DNA from: Shimia sp. SK013
GTDB lineage: Bacteria > Pseudomonadota > Alphaproteobacteria > Rhodobacterales > Rhodobacteraceae
Reading direction: 5' to 3'
NCBI RefSeq assembly: GCF_001292625.1
Contig: NZ_LAJH01000012.1
Location: 248,001-312,000 of the forward strand
Length of the DNA: 64,000 bases
Part shown: one piece after another, positions 26,985-34,945 of the stretch
How positions within the stretch are numbered: the stretch's first letter is position 1
Layout: every line of letters starts with the position of its first letter
The notes under the pieces: generated by a model
Database searches by the model: none
Seen by the model: the letters and a program-made list of their open reading frames with translations, nothing else
Told to the model about the DNA's origin: nothing
Program-made: the position numbers and the translations under genes

Positions 26985-28706
26985 ATGCCGTTTCGCGCCC
27001 CTGTGACCGATTTTCAGTTCCTATTCGACCATGTCGTCGATTTTGCCAACGTGACTGCGACCGAGCGGTTTGCCGACGCGGATCGCGAAACCACCGAAGC
27101 CATCCTGCTGGAAGCCGGCAAAATGGTCGAAGAGGTGATGGCACCATTGAACCGCGCGGGCGACCTTGAAGGCGCCCGATTGGAGAATGGCAAAGTGCGC
27201 ACGTCGCCGGGTTTTGGCGAGGCCTACAAGCAGGTGGCAGACGGTGGCTGGATTTCAACAAGCGCGGATCCGGAATACGGCGGCATGGGCCTGCCGCATT
27301 CGATCACCACAGCTGTTAATGAGATGATGGCCTCGGGCTGTTTGGCATTGCAGCTGAACCCGTTGATGACGCAGGGCCAGATCGAAGCGCTGGAACATCA
27401 CGCCAGTGACGAGATCAAGGCGCTTTATCTGCCCAAACTGATCTCTGGTGAATGGTCCGGCACGATGAACCTGACCGAACCTGCCGCGGGATCGGATGTG
27501 GGTGCGTTGCAGTCCAAAGCGGTGCCAAATGGCGATGGCAGCTATGCTGTGACGGGTCAGAAAATCTATATCACGTGGGGCGACAACGACTTTACCGAAA
27601 ACGTCTGCCACCTTGTGTTGGCGCGTTTGCCTGATGGCGTTGCGGGCACCAAAGGCATCAGCCTCTTTATGGTGCCAAAGCTCATTCCGGATGAGAACGG
27701 CAAACCTGGCGTGGCGAACACTCTGGGCGTTGTGAGTCTTGAACATAAGCTGGGCCTGCACGGCAGCCCGACTGCTGTGATGCAGTTTGACGGCGCCAAG
27801 GGTTGGCTGGTTGGTGGGGAGCATGACGGCATGAAGTCGATGTTCACCATGATGAACAACGCCCGTCTGGGTGTTGGCGGTCAGGGTATCGGCGTCGCCG
27901 AAAGCGCCTATCAGTATGCGCTGGGCTATGCTTTGGAACGCAAACAGGGCCGCACGCCGGTTGAAGGCGGCACTGGCACCATTCTGGAGCACGCCGATGT
28001 GCGCCGCATGTTGGCAGGTATGAAAGCCGACATCTTTGCCGCGCGCGCCATCGAGATGTCTTGTGCTGTGGCAATCGACATGAACACGGCAACCGGTGAC
28101 AAAGATTGGAAAGCCCGCGCGGCATTCCTGACGCCGATTGCGAAATCCTTTGGTACCGAAGTCGGCATGGATGTCGCCCAGCAGGGCGTGCAAGTTCATG
28201 GCGGCATGGGCTTTATCGAAGAAACAGGCGCGGCGCAGTTCTTGCGGGATGTGCGGGTGACGGCGATTTACGAAGGCACCAACGGCATTCAGGCGATGGA
28301 CCTTGTGGGGCGCAAGTTGATGGATGGCGGCGACGCGGCCTATGCGTTGTTGGATGAGATCGAAGATTGTGCAGAGAAGGTGCGCGAGAGCATGTCTGAT
28401 CTTGCCGAGCCGCTGTGGCAGGCGACCGAGACGTTGCGCGAGGCCACCGAATGGATGGTTGCGCAGACCGATATGAATGAGCGTTTCGCCGGATCGGTGC
28501 CGTTCCTGATGGGGTTTGCCCGCGTGTTGGGCGGGTATTTCCACCTGAAAGCGGCCATTGCCGAGGGTGGCGAAGGCGCGCGCAGCAAGCTGGCAGCGTT
28601 TTATATCAAGCGGTTGTTGCCTGAGCACTCTGGTCTTCTTGAGCACGCGATGCAGGGTGCAGCCGGTATTTATGCGCTGAGCGCGGAAGAATTGGGAGCC
28701 GCTTAA
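26985..28706 (+). CDS. Acyl-CoA dehydrogenase, large DmdC/FadE5-like subgroup
   Basis: A 573-residue flavoprotein longer than classic ACADs because of an extra C-terminal helical domain. The FAD/substrate-domain motif Leu-Thr-Glu-Pro-Ala-Ala-Gly-Ser-Asp lies near 155-165 and the active-site segment IYEGTNGIQA near 425-435. The subgroup includes methylmercaptopropionyl-CoA dehydrogenase DmdC and general fatty-acyl enzymes; the substrate is undecided here. ATG 26985 has GGAG about 7 nt upstream. The open frame extends upstream to 26676 but overlaps the divergent Sua5 gene. Its stop overlaps the next start by 1 nt. Confidence 0.9.
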   Translation: MPFRAPVTDFQFLFDHVVDFANVTATERFADADRETTEAILLEAGKMVEEVMAPLNRAGDLEGARLENGKVRTSPGFGEAYKQVADGGWISTSADPEYGGMGLPHSITTAVNEMMASGCLALQLNPLMTQGQIEALEHHASDEIKALYLPKLISGEWSGTMNLTEPAAGSDVGALQSKAVPNGDGSYAVTGQKIYITWGDNDFTENVCHLVLARLPDGVAGTKGISLFMVPKLIPDENGKPGVANTLGVVSLEHKLGLHGSPTAVMQFDGAKGWLVGGEHDGMKSMFTMMNNARLGVGGQGIGVAESAYQYALGYALERKQGRTPVEGGTGTILEHADVRRMLAGMKADIFAARAIEMSCAVAIDMNTATGDKDWKARAAFLTPIAKSFGTEVGMDVAQQGVQVHGGMGFIEETGAAQFLRDVRVTAIYEGTNGIQAMDLVGRKLMDGGDAAYALLDEIEDCAEKVRESMSDLAEPLWQATETLREATEWMVAQTDMNERFAGSVPFLMGFARVLGGYFHLKAAIAEGGEGARSKLAAFYIKRLLPEHSGLLEHAMQGAAGIYALSAEELGAA

Positions 28707-29752
28707 TGAGCGACACAAAGGCTGCAGCTATTCGGTATCCTTGGGAAACCCCACCTGAGGTTGGAGAGGCCATAGAGGTGGCCGAGGGGGTTTTGTGGAT
28801 GCGGTTGCCACTGCCGATGGCGTTGGATCATGTGAACGTCTACGCCCTGGACGAAGGCGATCACTGGACGATCATCGACACCGGATTTGACACCAAAAAA
28901 AGTCGCGCCATTTGGGGCGACCTTTTGGCCGGTCCGCTGGGCGGCAAACCCGTTGGCCGTGTGATCGTGACCCATCACCACCCGGATCACGTGGGCCTTG
29001 CAGGCTGGTTTCAGACCGAACATGGCGCGAGCCTTTGGACCACGCGCACGTCGTGGCTTTTTGCGCGGATGCTGCAACTCGACGAGCAGGCGGTTCCGCG
29101 TCAGGAAACTCTGGATTTTTATCGCAGTTGCGGCATGGACGAGGCGATCTATCAGCAGCGGGCCAGCGAACGGCCGTTCAATTTCGCCGACGTTGTGGCG
29201 CCAATGCCGTTGGGGTTCAAACGCATCAAGCAAGGTGACGTGATCGAGATTGGCGGGCGCGTCTGGGACGTACACGTCGGCAACGGCCACGCGCCGGAAC
29301 ACGCAACGTTCTGGAGTCGTGACGACAATCTGGTGCTGTCAGGCGATCAAATCCTGTCATCGATCAGTTCCAACATCGGTGTCTATGCCACCGAGCCAGA
29401 AGCTGATCCGGTGGCGGATTGGTTGGAGTCTTGCGAGCGGTTGTCCTTGTTGGTGCGTGAGGATCAATTGTTCCTTGGCGGCCATAAGTTGCCGTTTACC
29501 GGCGCGCCACTTCGGATGCGGCAGTTGATCGACAATCATCATGGTGCACTCAGGCGGTTGCGTGACCATCTGGACACGCCGATGACGGCGGCCGAATGTT
29601 TCATTCCGTTGTTTAAACGGAACATCGAAGGCGGGGCATATGGGCTGGCCTTGGTAGAGGCTCTTGCGCACCTGAACCATCTTTATCATGTTGGGACTGC
29701 ACGGCGCACGGTTCGGGATGACGGCGCGTATTTGTGGCAACGCATCGACTGA
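28706..29752 (+). CDS. MBL-fold metallo-hydrolase
   Basis: A 348-residue protein with the metal-binding motif HxHxDH at His90, His92, Asp94 and His95, later Gly-His (GNGHAPEH) near 193-198, and Asp in LSGDQ near 214. The fold is the glyoxalase II/lactonase-like group; a long C-terminal extension ends in a winged-helix-like segment. Such genes next to acyl-CoA dehydrogenases are sometimes thioesterases. The 1-nt TAATG overlap with the dehydrogenase gene argues for translational coupling and a shared pathway. The substrate is unproven. Confidence 0.88.
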   Translation: MSDTKAAAIRYPWETPPEVGEAIEVAEGVLWMRLPLPMALDHVNVYALDEGDHWTIIDTGFDTKKSRAIWGDLLAGPLGGKPVGRVIVTHHHPDHVGLAGWFQTEHGASLWTTRTSWLFARMLQLDEQAVPRQETLDFYRSCGMDEAIYQQRASERPFNFADVVAPMPLGFKRIKQGDVIEIGGRVWDVHVGNGHAPEHATFWSRDDNLVLSGDQILSSISSNIGVYATEPEADPVADWLESCERLSLLVREDQLFLGGHKLPFTGAPLRMRQLIDNHHGALRRLRDHLDTPMTAAECFIPLFKRNIEGGAYGLALVEALAHLNHLYHVGTARRTVRDDGAYLWQRID

Positions 29753-29765
29753 AAAGGTCACCAAA

Positions 29766-30215
29766 ATGAGCACTGAGATCAATACCACCGCTGAAGCCGT
29801 CGAGGCGTCGGCCCTGCCGCGCAGCCATGAAGTGCATTCTGATCCTGACGCCACCCCTGTAGAAGTGCCTGACGGCGTTGCCAAAAAACCCGTTGCTGAG
29901 AAAAGCCCGGCCGAATGGGCCTATGAGCGACTGATTATGTACATCCAGAATTTCGAGAAACAGCTGGACGGCGACCACGAAGTGGCAATGGGGTTCACTG
30001 GCGGTGATGCGGGTGTGATGCGCATCGAAGGCATGGGGTTCTTTGATCCCGATATTGTGACGTTTTACGGTAGCGACAGCAACGGTATCAAAACCCAGTT
30101 GGTGCAACACGTGAGCCAGCTAAACGTGTTGTTGCGGGCTTTGCCAAAGCCAGCAGAGCAGTCCGAAGCTGCACGTATTGGATTTCGGCTGGCGGACGAT
30201 CTTGAGAGATCGTGA
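29766..30215 (+). CDS. DUF6173-like protein
   Basis: A 149-residue acidic soluble protein. The first ~55 residues are low-complexity and Ala/Pro/Glu-rich. The compact remainder begins with Pro-Ala-Glu-Trp-Ala-Tyr-Glu-Arg-Leu and matches my recollection of DUF6173. The function is unknown. It starts 13 nt after the MBL-hydrolase stop, so it likely belongs to the dehydrogenase-hydrolase operon. ATG 29766 fits spacing better than the upstream start at 29688 inside the hydrolase gene. Confidence 0.65.
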   Translation: MSTEINTTAEAVEASALPRSHEVHSDPDATPVEVPDGVAKKPVAEKSPAEWAYERLIMYIQNFEKQLDGDHEVAMGFTGGDAGVMRIEGMGFFDPDIVTFYGSDSNGIKTQLVQHVSQLNVLLRALPKPAEQSEAARIGFRLADDLERS

Positions 30216-30352
30216 CACCTGTGCGTCAATGTCGTGGTGACAGGGCTGCATGAATCGGGTATCCAGCCGAAAATGAATGTGATCAGGTTTCTGATCAGAG
30301 GGAAAGAACGCTTGGGCCTGTCCTAAGCCAGCGAACTAGAGGGAACGCGACA

Positions 30353-30487
30353 ATGGCGGAACATGAACACGGCACGATGGACACCAAGGTTCAGGAAAAG
30401 ACCTTTGATGGCTTTGTAAAATGGTCGATCGGCGTTGCAGCGGCTTCGATTGGTATCCTGATCTTTATGGCGCTGTTCACCAGCTAA
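30353..30487 (+). CDS. Cytochrome c oxidase subunit IV, bacterial aa3 type
   Basis: A 44-codon gene below common ORF cut-offs. The peptide begins Met-Ala-Glu-His-Glu-His-Gly, has a basic/acidic amphipathic segment (Thr-Phe-Asp-Gly-Phe-Val-Lys-Trp) and ends with one transmembrane helix of about 18 residues. This is the standard layout of the tiny bacterial aa3-oxidase subunit IV, which packs against the core oxidase in the inner membrane. A GAGGGA site lies about 8 nt upstream. The core oxidase genes are not in this window, which is common for this subunit. Confidence 0.9.
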   Translation: MAEHEHGTMDTKVQEKTFDGFVKWSIGVAAASIGILIFMALFTS

Positions 30488-30504
30488 TTGCGGGATTTAG
30501 CGTC

Positions 30505-31152
30505 ATGAAATCGGTGTTGCGTTTGTGTGCCGTGATTGCGGCTGTTGTGTCTTTGTCGGCTTGCACGGTGCGCAATCCGGTTAAGGAAAACTCTCCTGAT
30601 ACAGAGGTTCTGGCCGCGCGTTATGTGCATGACGGGCCAGCCCGATTGACGCTTTATACCATGCGGTCCAACCGCAACGGGTCTGGCGCTCACACGTCGC
30701 TGATGATCAACGGATCGGAGCGGATTGCGTTTGATCCGGCCGGCTCTTTCCGAAAAGAAGGTGCGATTGTCGCCAAGAACGACGTGGTATACGGCATGAC
30801 CCCTTGGTTGGTGGATCAATACACCCGGTTCCACGCGCGCGAGACCTATCACGTTGTGGTGCAGTCTCTGGACGTAAGCCCGCAGGTCGCCGAAATGGCA
30901 CTGCGCAAGGCGCAATCTTTGGGGCCGATTCTGGAATCGCAATGTGCGCAGTCGACGTCGCAGATTTTGCGGGGATTGCCGGGATTTGAAGACGCGCCAT
31001 CGACGCTGTTCCCGGTCAAGCTTGAAGAATATTTCGCCGCAAAAGGCGCGACCTATGAGCGTCTGTTCGAATATGACGAGGATGACAAATCCAAGGTTCT
31101 CGCAGCTTTTACGCCGCAGTACGAAGACGAACCTACGAAGCCGACGAATTAA
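30505..31152 (+). CDS. Lipoprotein with possible permuted papain-like fold
   Basis: A 215-residue protein with a lipobox Leu-Ser-Ala-Cys at 17-20, so it is lipid-anchored in the envelope. His63 in Gly-Ala-His-Thr-Ser-Leu, an Asp at 77 and Cys147 in Ser-Gln-Cys-Ala-Gln-Ser are ordered as in circularly permuted NlpC/P60-type cysteine peptidases (His first, Cys later). That assignment is by motif order only. It lies 17 nt after the oxidase subunit IV gene and may share its transcript. Confidence 0.65.
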   Translation: MKSVLRLCAVIAAVVSLSACTVRNPVKENSPDTEVLAARYVHDGPARLTLYTMRSNRNGSGAHTSLMINGSERIAFDPAGSFRKEGAIVAKNDVVYGMTPWLVDQYTRFHARETYHVVVQSLDVSPQVAEMALRKAQSLGPILESQCAQSTSQILRGLPGFEDAPSTLFPVKLEEYFAAKGATYERLFEYDEDDKSKVLAAFTPQYEDEPTKPTN

Positions 31153-31169
31153 TCGCCGGCCTTTTTTCG

Positions 31170-31496
31170 TCAGCCCAGCAGAAACAATCCCAAATAGAGC
31201 GTGGCGGCGCCGCTGAAAATTGCGGCAAGCACGTTTTTGGTGAAATATCCGACGCCAAGCGTGACCAGCGCAGCAGCCATGCGCGCGGGATCGGGCTGAC
31301 CGTTGGTCGCTGCGGGCCAAAGGACAAGTGGCGCCACAAGGCCGGGCAGCACGGCGACCGCAGTATAGCGTAGATGGCGCAACACCCAAGGCGGCATCTC
31401 GCGGTCGCCAACCAGCCCCAGAAACAAGAAGCGCAGGCCGAAGCTGCCAATCCCCATCGCGATGATGATGATCCAGAGGTCGGATTTATCAATCAT
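31170..31496 (-). CDS. azlD: AzlD-family branched-chain amino-acid export subunit
   Basis: A 108-residue membrane protein with four predicted helices. It forms a two-component exporter with AzlC for branched-chain and related amino acids. Its start overlaps the azlC stop by 4 nt (ATGA), a standard coupling for this pair. It is convergent with the lipoprotein gene. Confidence 0.88.
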   Translation of the reverse strand: MIDKSDLWIIIIAMGIGSFGLRFLFLGLVGDREMPPWVLRHLRYTAVAVLPGLVAPLVLWPAATNGQPDPARMAAALVTLGVGYFTKNVLAAIFSGAATLYLGLFLLG

Positions 31497-32218
31497 GATG
31501 CGTCCTCGCTGCCAGACTTGCGTTCTTGCCAGAGTTCGACTTGTGCGCCCGTCATCATGCCAACAACGCCCGCCACGATCAGGCCGAGGTTCCACGGCAG
31601 AAACGCAAACAGAATGGCGCAGGTCACAGACACAAAGGCGGCGGCCACATGCGCGCCGGTGCGCAGCATGGGGCCGATCATAGCGATGAAAGTGATCGGC
31701 ACCGCAAAATCAAGCGCAAGTTCGGGCGGGATCGATTGACCCACCATCGCACCAATAAGGGACCAGAGATACCAGTTGGGCAACACCGGAGTGATAACGC
31801 CAAAGAAGTAGGAGGTTTTCTGCGCTAGCGTCATGTCGGGGTTCTTTTCATACTCCAACGTGCTGAGGGCGTAACTTTGATCAACCAGCGTGTAAGCCGC
31901 AAAGGCGCGCCGCCAAAACGGCAAGGCACCAAGGTGAGGCGTGAGCGAGGCAGAGTACATTGCCATGCGCAAGTTCACAGCGAGGGCCGAGGCAATCACA
32001 ACGACGGTTGGCGCGTTGTCGTTCATTAGCTGAAGCGCGGTGAATTGCGCGGCACCCGCGATGACCACCGCCGAAAAGGTCATGGTTTCAAAGACGGTCA
32101 GCCCTGCTTCGGTTGCGACAACACCAAACAGCAGCGCAAATGGCGCAACCACGAGGATAAACGGCAAACCGTCTTTGACGCCGCGCAGATAGGTGGATCG
32201 GTCATAATAGGAGGGCAT
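31493..32218 (-). CDS. azlC: AzlC-family branched-chain amino-acid export permease
   Basis: A 241-residue inner-membrane protein with five to eight helices and the AzlC pattern (Gly-x-x-x-Gly-Leu-Pro near the N-terminus, Gly-Ala-Ala-Gln-Phe-Thr, Asn-Leu-Arg-x-x-x-Tyr-Ser). It is the large subunit partner of AzlD. TTG 32230 is an alternative start; ATG 32218 is preferred. It is divergent from fdhD across about 140 bp. Confidence 0.88.
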   Translation of the reverse strand: MPSYYDRSTYLRGVKDGLPFILVVAPFALLFGVVATEAGLTVFETMTFSAVVIAGAAQFTALQLMNDNAPTVVVIASALAVNLRMAMYSASLTPHLGALPFWRRAFAAYTLVDQSYALSTLEYEKNPDMTLAQKTSYFFGVITPVLPNWYLWSLIGAMVGQSIPPELALDFAVPITFIAMIGPMLRTGAHVAAAFVSVTCAILFAFLPWNLGLIVAGVVGMMTGAQVELWQERKSGSEDAS

Positions 32219-32361
32219 CGGGACTCGCAACAGGGGTAAGAAAACACTCAGACTGCAAAGGCGTAGCGCGGTATAAAGGGGGATGCAATGAACGATGATT
32301 CATCTGTGGTCACTTTGACAAAACCGCATTAGGTTTCGGTGAGCTGGAGGAGCCTATTTCA

Positions 32362-33246
32362 TTGAGCGACCAAGAATTATTGCAAGACTATATTATCGCG
32401 CCAGATCCCGGTGCCGCGCGGTTGACGCGGGTCGTGACAGGTCGCGATCAAGAGGGCCGTGAGACCACAATTTCAGTGGTCGAGGAGCGCCCGCTGACGA
32501 TCTATCTGAACAGTCAGGAGATCGTCACCGCGATGACAATTGGCGACTATCCCGAATTTCTGGCGCTGGGGTTTTTGCTCAATCAGGGCATGGTCGCGCC
32601 TGATGATGAGGTGACGGGCGTTCAATATGACGAGGAACTTGAGGTGGTCGTGGTGCGCACCGCGACCGAAACCAACCACGAGGAAAAGCTTGCCAAGAAA
32701 ACCCGCACCAGCGGTTGCGCGGTCGGCACGGTGTTTGGCGACATGATGGAGGGGCTGGCGGGCGTTGTGTTGCCGCCGACGCAGACGCGCACATCGGACC
32801 TTTATGCGCTGGCACACAAGATCAACCGCACGCCGTCGCTTTATCTCGAAGCCGGTGCCATCCATGGCACGGTGCTGTGCCAAGGCGCGCGACCGCTGGT
32901 CTATATGGAAGACGTCGGGCGGCACAACGCTGTCGATAAAATCGCGGGCTGGATGTTTCAGGAAAGCGTGCGGGCGGACGACAAGGTGCTGTACACGACG
33001 GGGCGTCTGACCAGTGAGATGGTCATCAAGACTGCGATGATGGGCATTCCGGTGCTGGTGTCGCGCTCTGGATTTACGGCATGGGGCGTGGAAATCGCAC
33101 AGCAGGTCGGCCTGACGCTGATAGGCCGGATGCGCGGGCAGCGGTTTGTTTGTTTGAGCGGCGAGGACCGGCTGCTGCGGGATGTTGACCCGAAGAGCGT
33201 CGGCGATGAAGACAAAAAACACCGGCGCAAAGGGGCGGGGACGTGA
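32362..33246 (+). CDS. fdhD: Formate dehydrogenase accessory sulfurtransferase FdhD
   Basis: A 294-residue enzyme that transfers sulfur from IscS to the molybdenum cofactor of formate dehydrogenase. The conserved active loop Thr-Ser-Gly-Cys-Ala-Val-Gly has Cys119; the second Cys of the E. coli CxxC is Gly122. The later EDVGRHNAVDK block is intact. The likely start is TTG 32362, with GGAGGAG about 9 nt upstream; no in-frame ATG lies before residue 58. It is the first gene of a molybdenum-cofactor operon, overlapping the next gene by 4 nt. Confidence 0.92.
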   Translation: MSDQELLQDYIIAPDPGAARLTRVVTGRDQEGRETTISVVEERPLTIYLNSQEIVTAMTIGDYPEFLALGFLLNQGMVAPDDEVTGVQYDEELEVVVVRTATETNHEEKLAKKTRTSGCAVGTVFGDMMEGLAGVVLPPTQTRTSDLYALAHKINRTPSLYLEAGAIHGTVLCQGARPLVYMEDVGRHNAVDKIAGWMFQESVRADDKVLYTTGRLTSEMVIKTAMMGIPVLVSRSGFTAWGVEIAQQVGLTLIGRMRGQRFVCLSGEDRLLRDVDPKSVGDEDKKHRRKGAGT

Positions 33247-33785
33247 CGTTTGAATTTGAGCAGAATGGGCCGGTGGATGCTAAGGTAATGGCGCGGGCGA
33301 TAAAGGGTTGCCCTAAGAAGCACGGCAGTCTCCGATCAAGAATCGTGAGTTTTGCGCTGGGATCATTCCTTGCAGCAGTCTTGGGTGTAGGTGGTATCGC
33401 GATTGCGATTGGTGTCGCTTTCAAGGTCGGTTATGGGCAAATTGCACGTGACATGCCTGTCGTTTTTGGCGGCTTTTTCTTGGCGCTCCTATTATGGAAA
33501 TTGGCGTTTGCGTATAATTTTCGTGTTCACGTCGGTGCCATATTGAAGTCGCCGATCTATTCTGGAAACACACGGTGTTCCTTCGGCAAAGAGGGTTTGT
33601 CGATGGCAACCGACAACGCCAAATGGGAGGTTAAATGGCCCGCTGTGACCAGTTTCAAGGCTACAGCGGACGGCTTTTTCTTCTACTCGGGCGCTTATGT
33701 TTATGTCCTGCCTTCAACAGCCTTTGGCAATGCGGATCGGGATACCTTTGTCGGCGCCATCAATGAGTGGAGAGCTGCCGCATGA
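33243..33785 (+). CDS. YcxB-like membrane protein in the Mo-cofactor operon
   Basis: A 180-residue protein with two transmembrane helices at about 35-60 and 70-90, then a beta-rich C-terminal part resembling the YcxB-like domain (Trp-x-x-Val-x-x-Phe, then Tyr-Val-Leu-Pro-x-x-Ala-Phe). GTG 33243 overlaps the fdhD stop and its own stop overlaps mobA, both by 4 nt, so it is translationally coupled on both sides. I know of no role for YcxB-like proteins in cofactor synthesis. Confidence 0.6.
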   Translation: MTFEFEQNGPVDAKVMARAIKGCPKKHGSLRSRIVSFALGSFLAAVLGVGGIAIAIGVAFKVGYGQIARDMPVVFGGFFLALLLWKLAFAYNFRVHVGAILKSPIYSGNTRCSFGKEGLSMATDNAKWEVKWPAVTSFKATADGFFFYSGAYVYVLPSTAFGNADRDTFVGAINEWRAAA

Positions 33786-34426
33786 AACAACCTCTCGGCG
33801 TGATACTTGCGGGCGGACAGGCCACGCGTTTGGGCGGAGGCGACAAGGGGCGCTTGATGCTCGGCGATCGCTCGATCTTGTCGCATGTGATTGAGCGGCT
33901 GGAGCCGCAAGTGGCGGGGCTGGCGCTTAATGCCAATGGCGATGCCACGCGATTTGACGATCTGGGTTTGCCGGTGATCGCAGATGATCTGGACGGGTTT
34001 GCGGGACCGCTTGCTGGTGTGCTGGCGGGTCTGGATTGGGCGGCGGAACAGGGCGGAGAAACCATCGTAACAGCTGCGGCGGACACACCGTTTTTTCCTT
34101 GTGATCTTGTGCCGCGTCTATTGATGGCAACAGACGGTATGGAGCATCGTCTGGCGTTGGCGGCGACGCCGCGTGGCGAAGGTGAGGCAACCAAATCCAT
34201 GTCCCGATCCGGCCTGATCCGGCACCCGACTTTTGGCCTCTGGCCGGTGGCATTGCGTCATGACTTGCGGGCGGCGCTTGACGGAGGCTTGCGCAAAGTG
34301 GTGCTGTGGACCGACCCGCATGACGGGCGATTGGCGGAGTTTCCTACCAGCCTTGGGAACCCGTTTTTTAATGTGAATACTGCCGAAGACCTCTCGGAGG
34401 CACGGCGCATGGTGGGGGCAGTATGA
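33782..34426 (+). CDS. mobA: Molybdenum cofactor guanylyltransferase
   Basis: A 214-residue nucleotidyltransferase that attaches GMP to Mo-molybdopterin, forming MGD. The N-terminal LAGGQATRLGGGDKG loop is the GTP-binding signature (LAGGxxxRMGGxDK) and Ala-Ala-Asp-Thr-Pro-Phe carries the metal-binding Asp. Start ATG 33782 overlaps the preceding stop, and its own stop overlaps mobB by 4 nt. Confidence 0.93.
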   Translation: MKQPLGVILAGGQATRLGGGDKGRLMLGDRSILSHVIERLEPQVAGLALNANGDATRFDDLGLPVIADDLDGFAGPLAGVLAGLDWAAEQGGETIVTAAADTPFFPCDLVPRLLMATDGMEHRLALAATPRGEGEATKSMSRSGLIRHPTFGLWPVALRHDLRAALDGGLRKVVLWTDPHDGRLAEFPTSLGNPFFNVNTAEDLSEARRMVGAV

Positions 34427-34944
34427 CTCAGAGAATTTACGGCGTGGTGGGCTGGAAGAACGCCGGCAAGACAGGGTTGATGGAGCGACTTGTGTCTGAG
34501 ATCACGGGTCGCGGATTTTCGGTTTCGACAGTGAAACATGCGCATCATACCTTTGACGTGGATCAGCCGGGCAAGGACAGCCACCGTCACCGCACAGCAG
34601 GCGCGCGCGAAGTTCTTTTGGCGTCAGGCGCACGCTGGGCATTGATGCACGAGCTTGCCAAAGAGGAGGAGCCGCCGCTGGAGTTGTTGCTGTCAAAACT
34701 GGCGCCGGTCGATTTGGTGCTGGTCGAAGGCTATAAGCGCGATGCGCACCCCAAAGTGGAGGCGTTTCGGGCTGAGACCGGCAACCCTTTGATTGCACCA
34801 GATGATCCAACCATTTGTGCCATCGCAGCGGATGCGCCGGTCGCGAGTGACCGAGTGGTGTTTGATTTGAATGACACATCGGTGATTGCCGATTTTGTGC
34901 TTTCAGAGGTGGGTTTGCCGCAGACCAAAGGTGAGGCCAGCTGA
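34423..34944 (+). CDS. mobB: Molybdopterin-guanine dinucleotide biosynthesis protein B
   Basis: A 173-residue P-loop GTPase-like protein with Walker A GWKNAGKTGL near 9-18, a Lys-His-Ala-His-His block near 43-47 and LVEGYK near 103-108. MobB assists MobA-dependent MGD formation but is not essential in E. coli. It is coupled to mobA by a 4-nt overlap, and moeA starts 1 nt after its stop. Confidence 0.93.
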   Translation: MTQRIYGVVGWKNAGKTGLMERLVSEITGRGFSVSTVKHAHHTFDVDQPGKDSHRHRTAGAREVLLASGARWALMHELAKEEEPPLELLLSKLAPVDLVLVEGYKRDAHPKVEAFRAETGNPLIAPDDPTICAIAADAPVASDRVVFDLNDTSVIADFVLSEVGLPQTKGEAS

Positions 34945-34945
34945 G

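Noticed and set aside
27255-28718. 487-codon open frame on the minus strand
   Set aside because: Mirror frame of the acyl-CoA dehydrogenase gene, His- and Arg-rich with no domain; composition artefact.
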